From the NCBI GenBank assembly GCA_005784505.1, contig VCAZ01000025.1, positions 5,377,501 to 5,441,500 on the forward strand: 64,000 nucleotides of DNA, in the 5' to 3' direction. The position numbers and the translations under genes were made by a program. This stretch comes from Bagarius yarrelli (lineage: Eukaryota; Chordata; Actinopteri; Siluriformes; Sisoridae). The notes below the pieces were generated by a model. The model was given only the letters and a program-made list of their open reading frames with translations, had not been told where the DNA came from and made no database searches. The first letter of the stretch is position 1; every line of letters starts with the position of its first letter. Of this stretch, positions 41,806-54,295 are shown one piece after another.

Positions 41806-42157
41806 TTCGAACACTCAATGATGTTTTTCAGTTTACCATAGAATGTATTTTTTAGGAGAAAAAAATACGAGTTTGGACTCATCATCTAAACAAAAAACCC
41901 AGTATAGAGGTTGATGTTTTGCTGGTTTTATTTGTTCTAAAGGTAGAGCACACAGGTCAGGTTCTGGGGCGGAGAGGTATTGATTCCTCCTAGAATACAC
42001 GCCGGTTCAGAAAATAATCACTTCCTCTTGGAAAGATCTCACAAAATGTTCCAGCTGGTCATACTTTTACTAACACAACAGTGTCAGCATGATCGTCATC
42101 TTTCTGGAGAATCTTTTATTGCCATGGCTTTATGGCTGGTTTGTATTTTGTGTAACT

Positions 42158-42262
42158 ACGGGGCAGAGGTGGCTCAAATGGTCAAGGTGCTGCGTTGCTG
42201 CTCTGAAGACCAGGAGGACCTGGGCTCAAGCCCCACCACTGGCAAGCACATTGACAATAAAG
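42158..42262 (+). mobile_element. tRNA-like SINE of a different family
   Basis: GGGCAGAGGTGGCTCAAATG (box A type) and GGACCTGGGCTCAAGCCCC (box B type), followed by an unrelated AT-rich tail. It lacks the CTGCCAAATG end of the other SINEs. Confidence 0.55.
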
Positions 42263-43059
42263 TTGACTATTTATTTATTATTCATTTATGAAACCAATAG
42301 AAAGTTTGATGCTACGACATAAACAGTCAAACATCCAATTGTAATCTCTAGAAAATGTGTCCGTTTCATACCCATTTTTTTCCATTTGATGCATTATTAG
42401 TTTATTTTTAAAATCTTTTCGGGGAAGAAGATGTTAATTATTTTAGTTACATTATTCAAGACAAGCAGTCAATATTCGAAGCTATAAACTGTCAAAAGAC
42501 TCAGCGAGACAAACCAACACACAACACAAAGATATTTACAGACACATTGTTTAGGAAATTACAAGCACCAGTTACTTAAACTTATATTCCCAATCGTTTA
42601 GTCAGGTCTATCTGTCCATTATTGGCTTAAACATTACAATTAAACTGCTGTTAACTCTTTTAACTCAGGTCACATTAATCGCAAAATAACCTCTAATCTT
42701 AATCAAATAAAACCTGAACACGGCAAAACATTTTGTACTAAAGTCTGCAGTCTGTCTTCCAGCCGAGTCACTGTAATATCTGAAATGCCTCAATACTGAA
42801 CAACAAGTGAAAAAAAGGTGGCAGGGCAATTCGTTCGTTTATTACAAACATCCTGTCCTTTTCTGGGAACAGACCACCTGCTGCTCTGAAAGGCTGAAAC
42901 ACTGCAAGGGCAGTGTGTAAGTGTGTGTTTGTGTGTGTGTTTGGAATGCATCTTACATTTCATTGCACTTTATCTTCTTTCGCTCCGCATTTCTCGCATT
43001 TCATTTTTATTTTAATTCAGTCCTGATTTACTTAATAAAGTGTTTCATACTGGTCAGGT

Positions 43060-43325
43060 TTCCTGGGGCCCCCAAAATGTGTGACCCTTACAGTCCTAAC
43101 TTTCTCTCTCTTATCGGCATCCCTTTATACACACACACACAAATGCACACACATTTAAATGTACCAGGGGCACCTATAGGTAAGGGAAAGTTAGGATGAA
43201 TGCACTTTGGGGGCCCCACAGATCTGTTTTATTAGTAGTAACTATGTGGAATGGGTCTGGTAGGGGGCCCAACATCGTATGCTTTCATAGGGCCCAAAAT
43301 TGCTAGTGGTGCCCCTGTGTAGGAG
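43060..43325. repeat. GGGCCC-rich dispersed repeat, copy 2, with foldback part
   Basis: The left half forms an inverted pair: TGGGGCCCCCAAAATG with TCCTAACTTTC, against GAAAGTTAGGA with ACTTTGGGGGCCCCA, around a CA-rich loop. The right half matches copy 1 at 41655. Confidence 0.55.
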
Positions 43326-43549
43326 CAGTGTAACATTTTAAGTTTATTTTTTCGAACATATATGTAAGAAAAATTCTTACTTTTTTAGGACTAATTCCTT
43401 GTCCATGTAACAATAAAAGGTGATTCTAAGATTTATACCAAGCGTTTATACTGCCATCATGCGGTCAAACCGAACACTGCAGGCAAGGCGAATTTACATC
43501 ATTGAATACATTTCTTGTATTTCGTGAAACACAAATTTTAAACTTAGTT

Positions 43550-43657
43550 TTTATTCTTTTAAATAAAACGTCATACAACACAAATTACATCTAAAAAAAT
43601 CGCTGCAGTAAAAAAAAAAGGAAAAAAAAATGTAGCTTCATTTGTCTTGATTTTATT
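43550..43657 (-). terminator. Candidate polyadenylation signals of the thymosin gene
   Basis: On the - strand, AATAAA occurs at 43657-43652 (32 nt after the stop) and at 43555-43550. The second gives a 3' UTR of more usual length and is followed by TGTATTC... on the plus-strand complement. Which one is used cannot be decided. Confidence 0.45.
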
Positions 43658-43688
43658 TCTTCCGTCTTAGACTGGTTAATGTCTGCTT

Positions 43689-45602
43689 TCAGGACGTTGT
43701 CTCTCTCCTCTCCTGCTCGATTGCTAAAAGACAAAAAAAACCCCCAAAAAACAAACAAATCACTTAAAACAAATGTTTAACTGCGAGGCTCCTTTTTATT
43801 CTATTATTTCTATGTATAAATTCAGTATCGTTTAGTGAATTAAGTGTGCCGACTCTTTTGGTTAAACTGTATGTATAGATATAGATGAAGATATAAATAA
43901 AGGCAATGCTGCTTTCAGTAGTATAATTTAATAATAATAAAATTAATAATAATAATAATAATAATAAAAATTATATACTTATTTTATAAGTATTCTCGTG
44001 AATTTATTCATTTTTTTTATCTTGGTAACAATGAATTGAATAAAAACAGTTTTAAGGTTAATCCTTATAAGTAACATATGTATTTTATTTGTTCTATCCC
44101 ATAATTTATACACCTAAAACACCTTTTATGGTAAAAAATGTGTTTGTTTTTAAAAGAATCAGAAGAGAAAAAATCTTTCAGTCAAAAAAAAAAAAAAAAC
44201 TCTTTCAAAAATCAGAAATATTTCTCACTACTAGAAAATGAAATTAGACAAAGTGGTTTGATTAACCCTGTATTTTACATTTATATCGCTGTAATATTTT
44301 TCGATTTATACTTTGGATTTATGCCACATCTGGAAATTGATTTAAAGAAATGATTCAGCTAAATGGAAACTACTTAAATTTCTCTGTAACTCATGACACT
44401 TATGACAAATTTCAATTTGGATGCTAGCTATGTTTAATAAACCCCTAGCAATCACACCTTAACATAATATAGACTAGCGTAGCATACACCCAGACGCAGG
44501 TGAACATGTGTGCAACTTGTGGAAATGTGAGTTGAAGCAGCAGCTGGATGAATGAGCTCATTTCACACATGTGACTTGGGCAGCAGCTGCGTATTTTCGC
44601 TTGGCATTCACAGGCCACAGCTGATTAGATTAGAAATGACCTGGGTGGGGATGGGGAGGGGGGGCAGTATCAACTGTCCTTATTTGTCCATTTCAGTTTA
44701 ATCATGACTCAGCTTCCTTGTTGTTCGAGTCATTGCTATATCTATAAAACCTATGTTTAGTATTTTAAGCAATGATATGCAGTAAAATTTGGATACTATT
44801 TCCACTGTAAAATGTTGTATTTATGGTATTTGTGCTTTCCTGTAATTTTATTTTCTTGTTATTTCCTTTTGTTTTCTAGTTATATATTTCGTATATATTT
44901 GTTTGTTTGTTTTAATTTTTTTTTGTATATTCGTATGTGTTTTTTTGATGTTTGATAACACTAAATAAAAAAAAAATAAATAAAAAAGTCATTGCTACAT
45001 CCTGTTGCTTTTGTCCCTTTAATAAAACAGGACAGAACTATACATTTACAACAGCAGGGTTTTTTAAACTGGGATTTGGGGACCTCTGGTGGTTCACAAG
45101 GGAAATGCATAAGGTTTGTGAATTGATGACAAGCAGATAATTAAATTCTATTAAAAAATAATACATTACGTAATATAAAAAAAATAAAACTTACTATCAA
45201 AAAAATTCATTATTTGTTTAATTTGTGTCATGTGACAATGGTATATCAGAAATGTTACATGTTCAAATGTGTAATAACTATGAACACCACGGATTAAAAC
45301 TTAGTTAAAAAAAGGAATAAATAACAAATCTTTCTAAAGTAATTATTTAAATGTGCTGTTAAATTATTGAACTGTTTATATACTTAAATCTCCGGAGTAC
45401 ATTAAGTAAAATTATTTGGTCAAAGGGGTTCGACTGACAAAACAAAATGTGAATTCAAAGCATCTGAATGTACAAACAGACACAAAGAGGAATCTCACTA
45501 ACCTTCCTTGGTTGGTAACGGGTTCTTCTCCTGAGTTTGCGTCTTCTTCAGTTTTGTTTTGTCGAAGCTTGTGATTTCCATCATGTTGGGTTTGTCGGCC
45601 AT
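43689..45602 (-). CDS. tmsb: Beta-thymosin (actin-sequestering peptide)
   Basis: Two coding exons on the minus strand: 45602-45503 (start codon at 45602, donor GTTAGT) and 43723-43689 (acceptor CTTTTAG, stop TGA). The product is 44 residues, starting MADKPNMMEITSFDKTKLKK and ending NPLPTKEAIEQERRETTS. Length and layout match beta-thymosins (43-45 residues), which bind G-actin 1:1 in the cytoplasm and buffer polymerisation. The central actin-binding motif reads LKKTQT instead of the usual LKKTET. The intron splits the last third of the protein, as in vertebrate TMSB4X/TMSB10. The exact paralogue is unclear. A noncoding first exon probably ends at 46041, and the coding exon extends to 45650 at a TTATTTCAG acceptor. 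Confidence 0.92.
44500..44720 (-). promoter_or_regulatory. Candidate enhancer in the thymosin intron
   Basis: An information-rich island in AT-rich intron DNA: E-boxes CACATGTG (44576) and CAGCTG (three copies around 44542-44621), the CArG-like CCTTATTTGTCC (44678-44689), and an AP-1 site TGACTCA (44705-44711). SRF and AP-1 commonly control actin-system genes, so a role in thymosin regulation is plausible but only inferred. Confidence 0.35.
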
Positions 45603-46040
45603 GACTGTGTTCGTGCGTTCAGACAGAAATGCTCTGAAATACTCTGGTCACTGAAATAATAATCTTTATTAATACTGTTTCTTAACAAACACTTATCACA
45701 TTTTATCTGATTAATCTGTCTAATCAAAAACAAACATGTCCGGTCAACATGTTAATCATGTAAAGGTGTGGTTAAAATTAGAGATTGATGCCTGTTAATA
45801 ATGATAAACATTGAAAGAATTAATAAAAGAATGAATAAATGCAGTGAGCTGGACTGATAAATCGAGCACATGTTCAGGTCAAACATATATTGTTTGACTC
45901 ACATCTCTTCATACCCTCGCTGATACCCTTTTGTTAAACCCTGTCCCCTTCCACATCATTTATTCCTTTTCTTTCTCATAATAACCATATTAGTAGCGAT
46001 ATCAAAGAAAGTTATCACAGAAACAAGATAAATGTCTTAC

Positions 46041-46220
46041 CAGGATGAGGGTGTGTCAGTGGTGAGAGATGCAGTCTGTCTGGGAATAGCAGTAAGACGA
46101 GCCTGCTTTTGTGTGTATTCAGGATTGGGAGGGGGGGCAGTTGGGAGGGGGGTTTCCCATTAACCCGGCTCTATCTTTATCTCCATCCCATACTCATGCC
46201 ATCAAATATTCATGAGTCAG
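46041..46220 (-). promoter_or_regulatory. Thymosin noncoding exon 1 and promoter region
   Basis: On the minus strand, the sequence ...ATCCTG followed by GTAAGAC gives a good donor at 46040; the exon upstream of it (from 46041, towards about 46110) is noncoding. Further upstream are a G/C-rich run (GGGAGGGGGGG around 46129-46151) and an AP-1 consensus TGAGTCA (46213-46219). The start site is not defined by a clear TATA box. Beta-thymosin genes usually have such a noncoding first exon. Confidence 0.5.
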
Positions 46221-46439
46221 AGGAACAAACCCAGTGTGATTTGGTAATGTGGGACAGACTAGGGGTTCGAATTATTGCTGCAAAGTGACATACAAATAAA
46301 GCTTTATTTCTTTAAATGTTATATTTCCGTTAAATTATCGTTACATACTAATAATTATTTTTTCTCTCTTATATGGAACTTCATTTCCGGCGATATCGTT
46401 AATTTGATTGCACAGATTCTAATTAAACCTTTCTAATTG

Positions 46440-46575
46440 AGTCTTTCTGTTTGCGTGTTCTCCCCGTGCTTGCCTGGGTTTTACTCCGGGTTCTCCGTTT
46501 TCCTCCTACAGTCCAAAAACATGTATGTTCGCTTGATTGGTGATTCTAAATTACCCGTAGGAGTGAGAATTAGGG
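46440..46575 (+). mobile_element. V-SINE fragment
   Basis: Contains the conserved vertebrate core: TTTGCGTGTTCTCCCCGTGC, CTCCGGGTTCTCCGTTTTCC and CAGTCCAAAAACATG, followed by TTGATTGGTGATTCTAAATT. The tRNA-like head is missing. Confidence 0.8.
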
Positions 46576-46809
46576 ATATTATATCACTATTCTTATTAAT
46601 ATTATATCACTAACTCGGACTTCTAAAATAATTTCTCTGTGCTTTGACCAATACATTCCTCTTTTCTGTCTTTCTTTTCTTCTTTTACTTCTCCTTTCTC
46701 AAAATGTAGACAAAGAAGCAAACATCATCAAAAACATCTCAGACCAGTAAGGAGTATTTTGGGTGAAGATGATTTTATGTTTGTGTTTTATAATGAAGCT
46801 ACTAAACGG

Positions 46810-49326
46810 ATATCACTAACATGTGATATAACACACTATATAATATCACTAACATATATAATATCACTAACATATATAATATCATAGTGATATATCACAC
46901 ACATATATAACCATATAACACTAATATCCATGAATATAAATATAATATCACTAACATATATAATATCACTAACATATATAATATCACTAACATGTGATAT
47001 AACACACTATATAATATCACTAACATATATATATCACTAACGTGATATAAGATATAAACACACTATATAATATCACTAATACATATAACACACGATAATA
47101 TCACTAACATATATAACACTACGTGATATAACACACTATATAATATCACTAACATATATAATATCACTAACGTGATATAACACAATAATACATAACATAA
47201 CATATGATATATCACACTATATATCACTAAACATATATAATATCACTAACGTGATATAAGACACTATATAATATCTCTAACATATGTAGTATCACTAAGG
47301 TGATATAACACACTATATAATATCACTAACATATATAATATCACTAACGTGTGATATAACACACTATATAATAGCACTAACATCAATATCTAACATATAT
47401 AATATCACTAACATAACATGATATAACACTACTATATAATATCACTATATAACGTGATATAACACACTATATAATATCACTAACATATATAATATCACTA
47501 ACATGTTGATATAACACACTATATAATATCACTAACATATATAATATCACTAATATATAATATCGTACGTGATATAACACAATATATAATATCACTAACA
47601 TATATATATCACTATATAATATCACTAACATATATAATATCACTAACGTGAATAACGTGATATAAGACACTATATAATATCTCTAACATATGTAGTATCA
47701 CTAAGGTGATATAACACACTATATAATATCACTAACATATATAATATCACTAACGTGTGATATAACACACTATATAATATCACTAATAATATCATATATA
47801 ATATATAATATCACTAACATGATATAACACACTATATAATATCACTATCGTGATATAACACACTAAATAATATCACTAACACACATATATAATATCACTA
47901 ACATACATTTGATATAACCACTATATACTAGGTATATAACACACTATATATATCACTAACATATGATAACCCTAACATATATATATCACTACATATTATA
48001 CCCTAACATGGATAACACTATACACTAATATCACTAACATATCATATCACAACATATATAATATCACTAACATCTGATATAACACACTATATAATATCAC
48101 TAACATATAATATCACAACATATAGATAATATCACTAACATTGATATAACATATAACATACTAACATATATAATATACACTATCACTAACATATATATCA
48201 CTAACGTGATATAACACACTATATATACAATAACTATATATAACATATCACTAACATATATAATATAATATCACTAATATCATATATACACTAACATATA
48301 AGTGATATAACACACTATATAATATCACTAACATATATAATATCACTAACGTGATATAACACACTATATAATATCACTAACATATATAATATCACTAACG
48401 TGATATAACACACTATATAATATCTCTAACATATGTAGTATCACTAACGTGATATAACACACTATATAATATCACTAACATATATAATATCACTAACATG
48501 TGATATAACACACTATATAATATCACTAACATATATAATATCACTAACGTGATATAACACACTATATAATATCACTAACGTGATATAACACACTATATAA
48601 AATCACTAACATATATAATATCCATAATATCACTAACGTGATATATAACACACTAAATAATATCACTAACTAACATATATAATATCACTAACATTTGATA
48701 TAACACACTATACAATATCACTAACATATAATATCACTAACATATATAATATCACTAACATCTGATATAACACACTATATAATATCACTAACATATAATA
48801 TCACTAACATATATAATATCACTAACATTTGATATAACATACTATAACCACTATAATATCATATATATATCACTAACATATATAATATCACTAACGTGAT
48901 ATAACACACTATATAATATCACTAACATATATAATATCACTAACGTGATATAACACACTATATAACATCACTAACATATATAATATCACTAACGTGATAT
49001 AACACACTATATAATATCACTAACATATATAATATCACTAACATTTGATATAACACACTATATAATATCACTAACATATATAATATCACTAACATTTGAT
49101 ATAACACACTATATAATATCACTAACATATATAATATCACTAACGTGATATAACACACTATATAATATCACTAACATATATAATATCACTAACATAACTG
49201 TGATATAACACACTATATAATATCACTAAATAACACATGTATCTATATAATATCACTAACGTGATATAACACACTATATAACATCACTAACATATATAAT
49301 ATCACTAAGGTGATACAACACACTAA
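46810..49326. repeat. 49-bp AT-rich satellite array
   Basis: About 2.5 kb of tandem units. The modal period is 49 bp (for example unit starts at 48351 and 48400). The unit holds GTGATATAACACACTATATA, then two ATATCACTAAC words separated by ATATATA. GTGATAT and ATATCAC are inverted copies, so each unit can form a small hairpin. Many units are internally deleted or fused, especially at 47880-48300, while 48300-49200 is regular. A seed-like sequence with two TATATCACTA words occurs just upstream at about 46575-46617, next to the V-SINE tail. Confidence 0.95.
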
Positions 49327-50284
49327 AACTGTATCAGAATTTTCAAGATGTCAAACAATCTGGTTTCTGACACACTGCTATGTCTATAAATGGACAACAC
49401 TGACGCAGCCTGGCAAAAAATAAAGTTATAAAATTATGAGTAAAGATAAAAACTAAATTATTATAGTAAATTATTTTCTCACCACTGACAAAATCCGGAT
49501 ATGACTTAAGGCTTAAATATCGACTTTTACGTTATTAACTGATTCAGATGTAATGCGTGGCTATAAGATGTCTTACTGGTTAGCAGCATTCGTAATTTAG
49601 CTTTAATTCTTAAGAATGAAACAAAAAATGAGGAAGTATATAAAGCACCAAGGCTGTACTGGTTTCATCTAATTTTGGGGGTAAATAATTTATTAGAATG
49701 TAAGAATTATTTTACATTGTAAAAAATAATTTACCCCTCAAATTAATAACCCCTAAAACAATTTATTTCAAAATTACATATATTTGTAAATTCTTATAAA
49801 TATTCACCCCCCCCACTATTAATGTTACAGCCTTCTATTCAGTCACTTTAGTTCCTTAACACTAAACTGGAATCTGAAAATCATACCAGCTGTAGATATT
49901 TCTGTATTTTTTTAAGAAATAGTTGTGATTCTAGTTCCTGGATTTTTATCTCAGCGACAATAGATGTGAAGGGTGTGTGTGTTTCAGCTGATCTCAAAAA
50001 TCTAACAAGAGTGAGCACATGGTTCAATGTCTCATATTTTTCCATATGGGGAGGAGGCGACTGCAAGCATATCAATGTCACCCAGTTGCCCCTGTAAAGA
50101 GCCATGATGGGAGGCTTGGAAGGCTTGGGAGGGTGGGGCCTGACCTCTGTGCTCAACCATGTGCTTAACTGTGTTTCATCTTACATCACGCTGTAGTGTC
50201 TGAGGCTGAAGTCACAGCTGTCAACTGCCCGGAGGCACAAAAGGCTTTTTCCTGGATTTAATTTGTATTAATGGCTGAATGTGT

Positions 50285-50605
50285 GGGCAGCACGGTGGCT
50301 TAGTGGATAGCACTGTTGCCTCACAGCAAGAAGGTCCGGGTTCGATTTCCGGGCAGAGGGCTTTCTGTGTGGAGTTTGCATGTTCTCCCTGTGCTTGCGC
50401 CGGTTCTCCGGTTTCCTCCCATAGTCTAAAAACATGTATGTTAGATTGATTGGTGATTCTAAATTGTCCATAGGAGTGAGTGTAAGTGTGTCTGTAGACC
50501 TGTGATAAACTGGCTGGGATAGACGGCTGGGATAGACTCCAGCAGATCCCTATGACCTGAATTAGGGAATAAGTGGGTATAGAAGATGAATGAATGAATG
50601 TCTGA
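50285..50605 (+). mobile_element. V-SINE, near full length
   Basis: tRNA-derived head (GGGCAGCACGGTGGCTTAGT, GGTCCGGGTTCGATTTCC), the V-core (TGGAGTTTGCATGTTCTCCC), and a tail with GTGATAAACTGGCTGGGATA ending in GAATGAATG. All three parts are in the expected order. Confidence 0.9.
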
Positions 50606-51289
50606 ATTTATGTTCTTATTTAATCGATTGCACGTCTCTGTGTTTTCCTTTGCCAAAACTTTAACTATACTGTAGATTTCTGACATGTGGTTTCCTGTAA
50701 TTTTATTTAGTTGTTTTTTTAATTTTTAAGTTAAATTATCAGGTTAATCAGTGCCCCTTGCTAAATATTTATATAATTGTTTTGTATATTTGTGTATATA
50801 TGCTCGTTTGATGACACTATGTCGATATCACTCGTTAACCTAAATAGTCTGAATGTTTTTATACTGTATGTATTTATATATTCTGTGGAAGCTGCAGGAA
50901 CAAAAAAACTTTGTTCAATCAAAATATTGGGTCCGAACATTATTTCCTACCTGCCTGTCAACATATTTATTTGTGTAACGCAGACAGGATACGCGATTAG
51001 CCACGGTTGCCAGACTGGGAATTATCTTGTCCATTTGAATAGTTTTTAATTTGATTGTGCATTTACAAAATTTAGCCGGTTTTTGACTAATAAACCTAAA
51101 TGATAAAAGATGAAACCAGAAATAGACTAGAAATAGGTTGCTGTTTTTTTTCAGGTTTATTGAATAGACAGGTTTAACTCTATCTGGCAACCCTGTCATT
51201 AACGTGTTCACATACTGTGGAAAAAAATAGATTAAATAAAACTAAAAGCTAAATATTATAATCTCGGTGTTGTGTTTTTATGCTGGAGT

Positions 51290-51965
51290 CGACCACAGGA
51301 GTCAATGGGTCTGAAAGATGATGTCATGGTTACGGTATTTCTTTTGGACAGGCAGGAATATGGTGTGATTAAATTTTTGTGTGTTTTGATAGTAACACAG
51401 TAGCATGGGATTTTTTTTCTTAATTTAAATGCCAAGAGCTAGGTATTTAAGAAAGAGGTAGGTTTTTAATCGTCTCCTGAAGACAGCCAGTGACTCTGCT
51501 GTTTTGACATTGATGGGATGTTCATCACCTTGTATCCTAGCGGATGGTGAAACAAGTCGAGGAGTACTTGTGGATCTGAGGAAGCGTGGTTCTATGCGAG
51601 GAGCGTGGTGCTATGCTGTGCCTCGAGGTGGGAGGGTGCTGCTCCGTTTTTGGCTTTGTAGGCAAGCATCAGTGTTTTGAATCTGGTGCGTGCAGCATCG
51701 CGGAGCCGATGGAGGGAGCGCAGCAGTGGAATGTTGTGTGAAAACTTTGGTAGGTTGAAAACAACACATTCAGCTCCAGCATTAGTACAGCATTAGTTCA
51801 GCTACAGCAGCAGCGTGTACTCGTGTGTAATTTTTAAGTTTGTAAAGTATTTTATTATTGTTACTAACTGAACTATGAAGTTTTCTGATGTTTTGTAGTA
51901 ATGTTGTCTCTGGTCGTCTAGTCTGTGCACTTCCATGTGTTCAGGAGGCGTGGCTTTGCTCTGTG
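51290..51965. repeat. Dispersed repeat, copy 2
   Basis: Shares both ends with the copy at 11870-12140. The middle holds GCAAGCATCAGTGTTTTGAA and GGAGGGAGCGCAGCAGTGGA, a sequence type I recognise as a repeat in many fish genomes; it may be a separate insertion. Confidence 0.6.
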
Positions 51966-53374
51966 TGGAAGGGACGGAAACTTTCAATGCTATCAGGCTA
52001 CAGTTAGCATTTTCTACCCACTGACTAGGACTTATTCCAGTGGCAATTAGATCAGTGTTAATTAATCAGTAACACACAAACAGCAAATAAAAACATGTTA
52101 ATTAAATTGACAAATTATTTCATACTGTAAGTATTTACCAATTCATGTGTTGCTTACAAGCAAACACAACTGAGTTTGAAGTGCTGTATTTCCCTCTAGC
52201 GGAATAAAAAAATTATCTCTTTATTTCCAGTTCATTTACAGTCCACTGGGTGATTTCAGTTTAGAGCCCAGATGATAAATTTATTTGCTGGAGTAGTTTG
52301 AATATTTATCAGGTTGCGTCCAGCCTGTGGGATGTGTGTGTTTGTATGCTTTAAACAGTGTTTAATCCAAGTCGGTACCTTTCAGCCTTCATTGTTTTCA
52401 TTTTAATGATGGGTTTTTCTTTTAGTCTAACGATGTAACAGCATTCGCACGTCTAAAGCGTCTTGCAGTCGTTTTCTGGGTGCTGAAAAACAGTGTGTAG
52501 GTGTCACAGTTGTCCCCTAGAGGGTACTGTGTAGCTTTGATGTTGCACTTAGGGTGAGCAGTTGGAGAGATTCTTATTACTCACTAATGCATTAGTCAGA
52601 CACACTTGGACATCTCTACACCCTCTACACACTGTATTCACTTGACCATTTAACACTCTTCAACAGGCTAAATTATGGCCCAGTGTAGCCTTGTTTTTGC
52701 TAACTGTAACATGATCATGCTATACAGGGGAAAAAAACCCAACAACATTCAGACACTTAAACACATGACCTGAACATCCTAAGTCAATTTAGCTGAATCC
52801 TTTGAGTAAATCGAGAAAAGCCCCTAGGCCTTGTGTAAGTCATGATCCACATTTCACATATGTGGATAAAGTTCCCTTCCTTCTCCTCCGTCTCCCCCTC
52901 CCTTTCCCTTTTTGCCTCCTTAGAGATGAATTCCCCTTGACATGTCGCAGCTGTGTGCAGCAGAGCGAAACGATGTTCCCACTTGTCGGACTCCACTTCC
53001 CACGTACTTCCGCCTCTTGGACTTTGGCGATGTCAATTCATCCGCGTGGTATTAATCACTAAGGGTTGTCTGCTGTTCCTCCCAGAACCAGCCAAGCATT
53101 TAATGTCCCGAACAAGCCTCTGATTTATTCCCTAGCACCCTGGAACAGAGGGTTTGTCAATTTATTGCTTGGTTATTGACATCATGATACTGGATTTTTT
53201 CTCAAATACTGTATAAATGGGTTTTAACTACACTGCCAGAATCTTAACCAATCATAGATTGATCAGATGAGTGTTTCCCTGAATGTTAAGGCTTGCCTGG
53301 ATCGAGGGTCATGCTGGGTATTTTTTGAAGACACATCATTTTGGCATTTTTTCCTTTATTGAGTGGATAAAGTG

Positions 53375-53542
53375 AAATGAAAGAGAAAGGATTGGGAAAG
53401 ATCCATAAACCCAGGATCCGCGTAGTGTAAGCGCGCCATATATGACATCACACGGGCTAATTTACACCCCTTATGACAGGTTCACTAATAGGTACATCAT
53501 TTAATGTCAACTAAAACTATTCAATTAAAGGATCCAGAGAAG
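53375..53542. mobile_element. Unclassified 168-bp element, copy A
   Basis: From AAATGAAAGAGAAAGGATTG to AAAGGATCCAGAGAA, about 97% identical by eye to copy B at 54764-54930. The core includes GTAAGCGCGCCATATATGAC and CCTTATGACAGGTTCACTAA. No coding frame, no clear inverted ends, no poly-A. Very high identity against aged surroundings suggests recent movement or duplication. Confidence 0.6.
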
Positions 53543-53561
53543 ATCCAAAAGGTTGGGTACC

Positions 53562-53748
53562 AACTGGAGGTGGTATCACAGTAGTTAAGGTGCTGGACTG
53601 CTAATCAGAAGCTTGTGAGCTCGATTCCAGCACCACTGCCGGGTTTTCTGAGCAAGGCCCTTCATTCCCAATCGCTCGGTTGTATAAAAAAAATAAATGG
53701 GAGTCCCCGCTATATAAGAGCGTATGCTGAATGCCTTAACTGTAATAT
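53562..53748 (+). mobile_element. tRNA-derived SINE
   Basis: GAGGTGGTATCACAGTAGTT, CTCGATTCCAGCACCACTGC, GAGCAAGGCCCTTCATTCCC and a degraded tail AGAGCGTATGCTGAATGCC. It starts about 20 bp after copy A of the 168-bp element. Confidence 0.75.
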
Positions 53749-54295
53749 GACTTAATCGGCTCTTATCTTTATTATCACATAGTCTAATTATACTCTGCTT
53801 TAGATATACTGTATTTAAATGAACGCAGACTAATAACTAGTGGTTAATTTAACTACCTGAACATCACGAGTCATTATAAAGCACTCAGGAGGTGGATGAG
53901 GTTTAAGGTCACATTAGCCTCTCAAACAACACTCAACATCAAGATCCAGCCCTTAAGACATGCAAAAGCTTTCACATCAGGTCCCACATCGTCTCGTGTT
54001 TAGTCGAGTTACATACCCTCAAGTGCTCTCTCTACGACTTAAGTCTAAGTCATAAACTGCTGCTCAAAATAGGCCTGTGAGCTCAATCTGTAGCCAGCTC
54101 TTCAAATATATTACACAGTGTATAGGATGGATTTTCTCCTAATTAGCTGTTCTGTTCCGTTCCGGATTGTCATTTTCTCGCTCTTTGCTCTATCCACGCT
54201 CTTTTTATTTACTCCTCGCTCTATGTTGGCTTCATGGTAAAAATTGTGCCTTATAATTGTTAATATTTTATTATAAATAAATAAATAGTATTTAA

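Larger units (their letters stand above)
40440..43545. other. Intergenic DNA between eif4ebp3 and the thymosin gene
   Basis: The two genes converge on this 3-kb stretch. It contains the dispersed repeat at 40795-41010, SINEs at 41297-41490 and 42158-42262, and two related GGGCCC-rich repeats at 41655-41805 and 43060-43325. A (GT)n tract lies at 42918-42940. No further coding sequence was recognised. Confidence 0.7.

Noticed and set aside
47467..49158. Long minus-strand frames rich in Tyr/Val/Ile/Leu inside the satellite
   Set aside because: They are translations of the 49-bp repeat and change frame wherever a unit has an indel.
46810..49326. CRISPR-like array of repeats
   Set aside because: Repeats are contiguous with no unique spacers, and the genome is eukaryotic.
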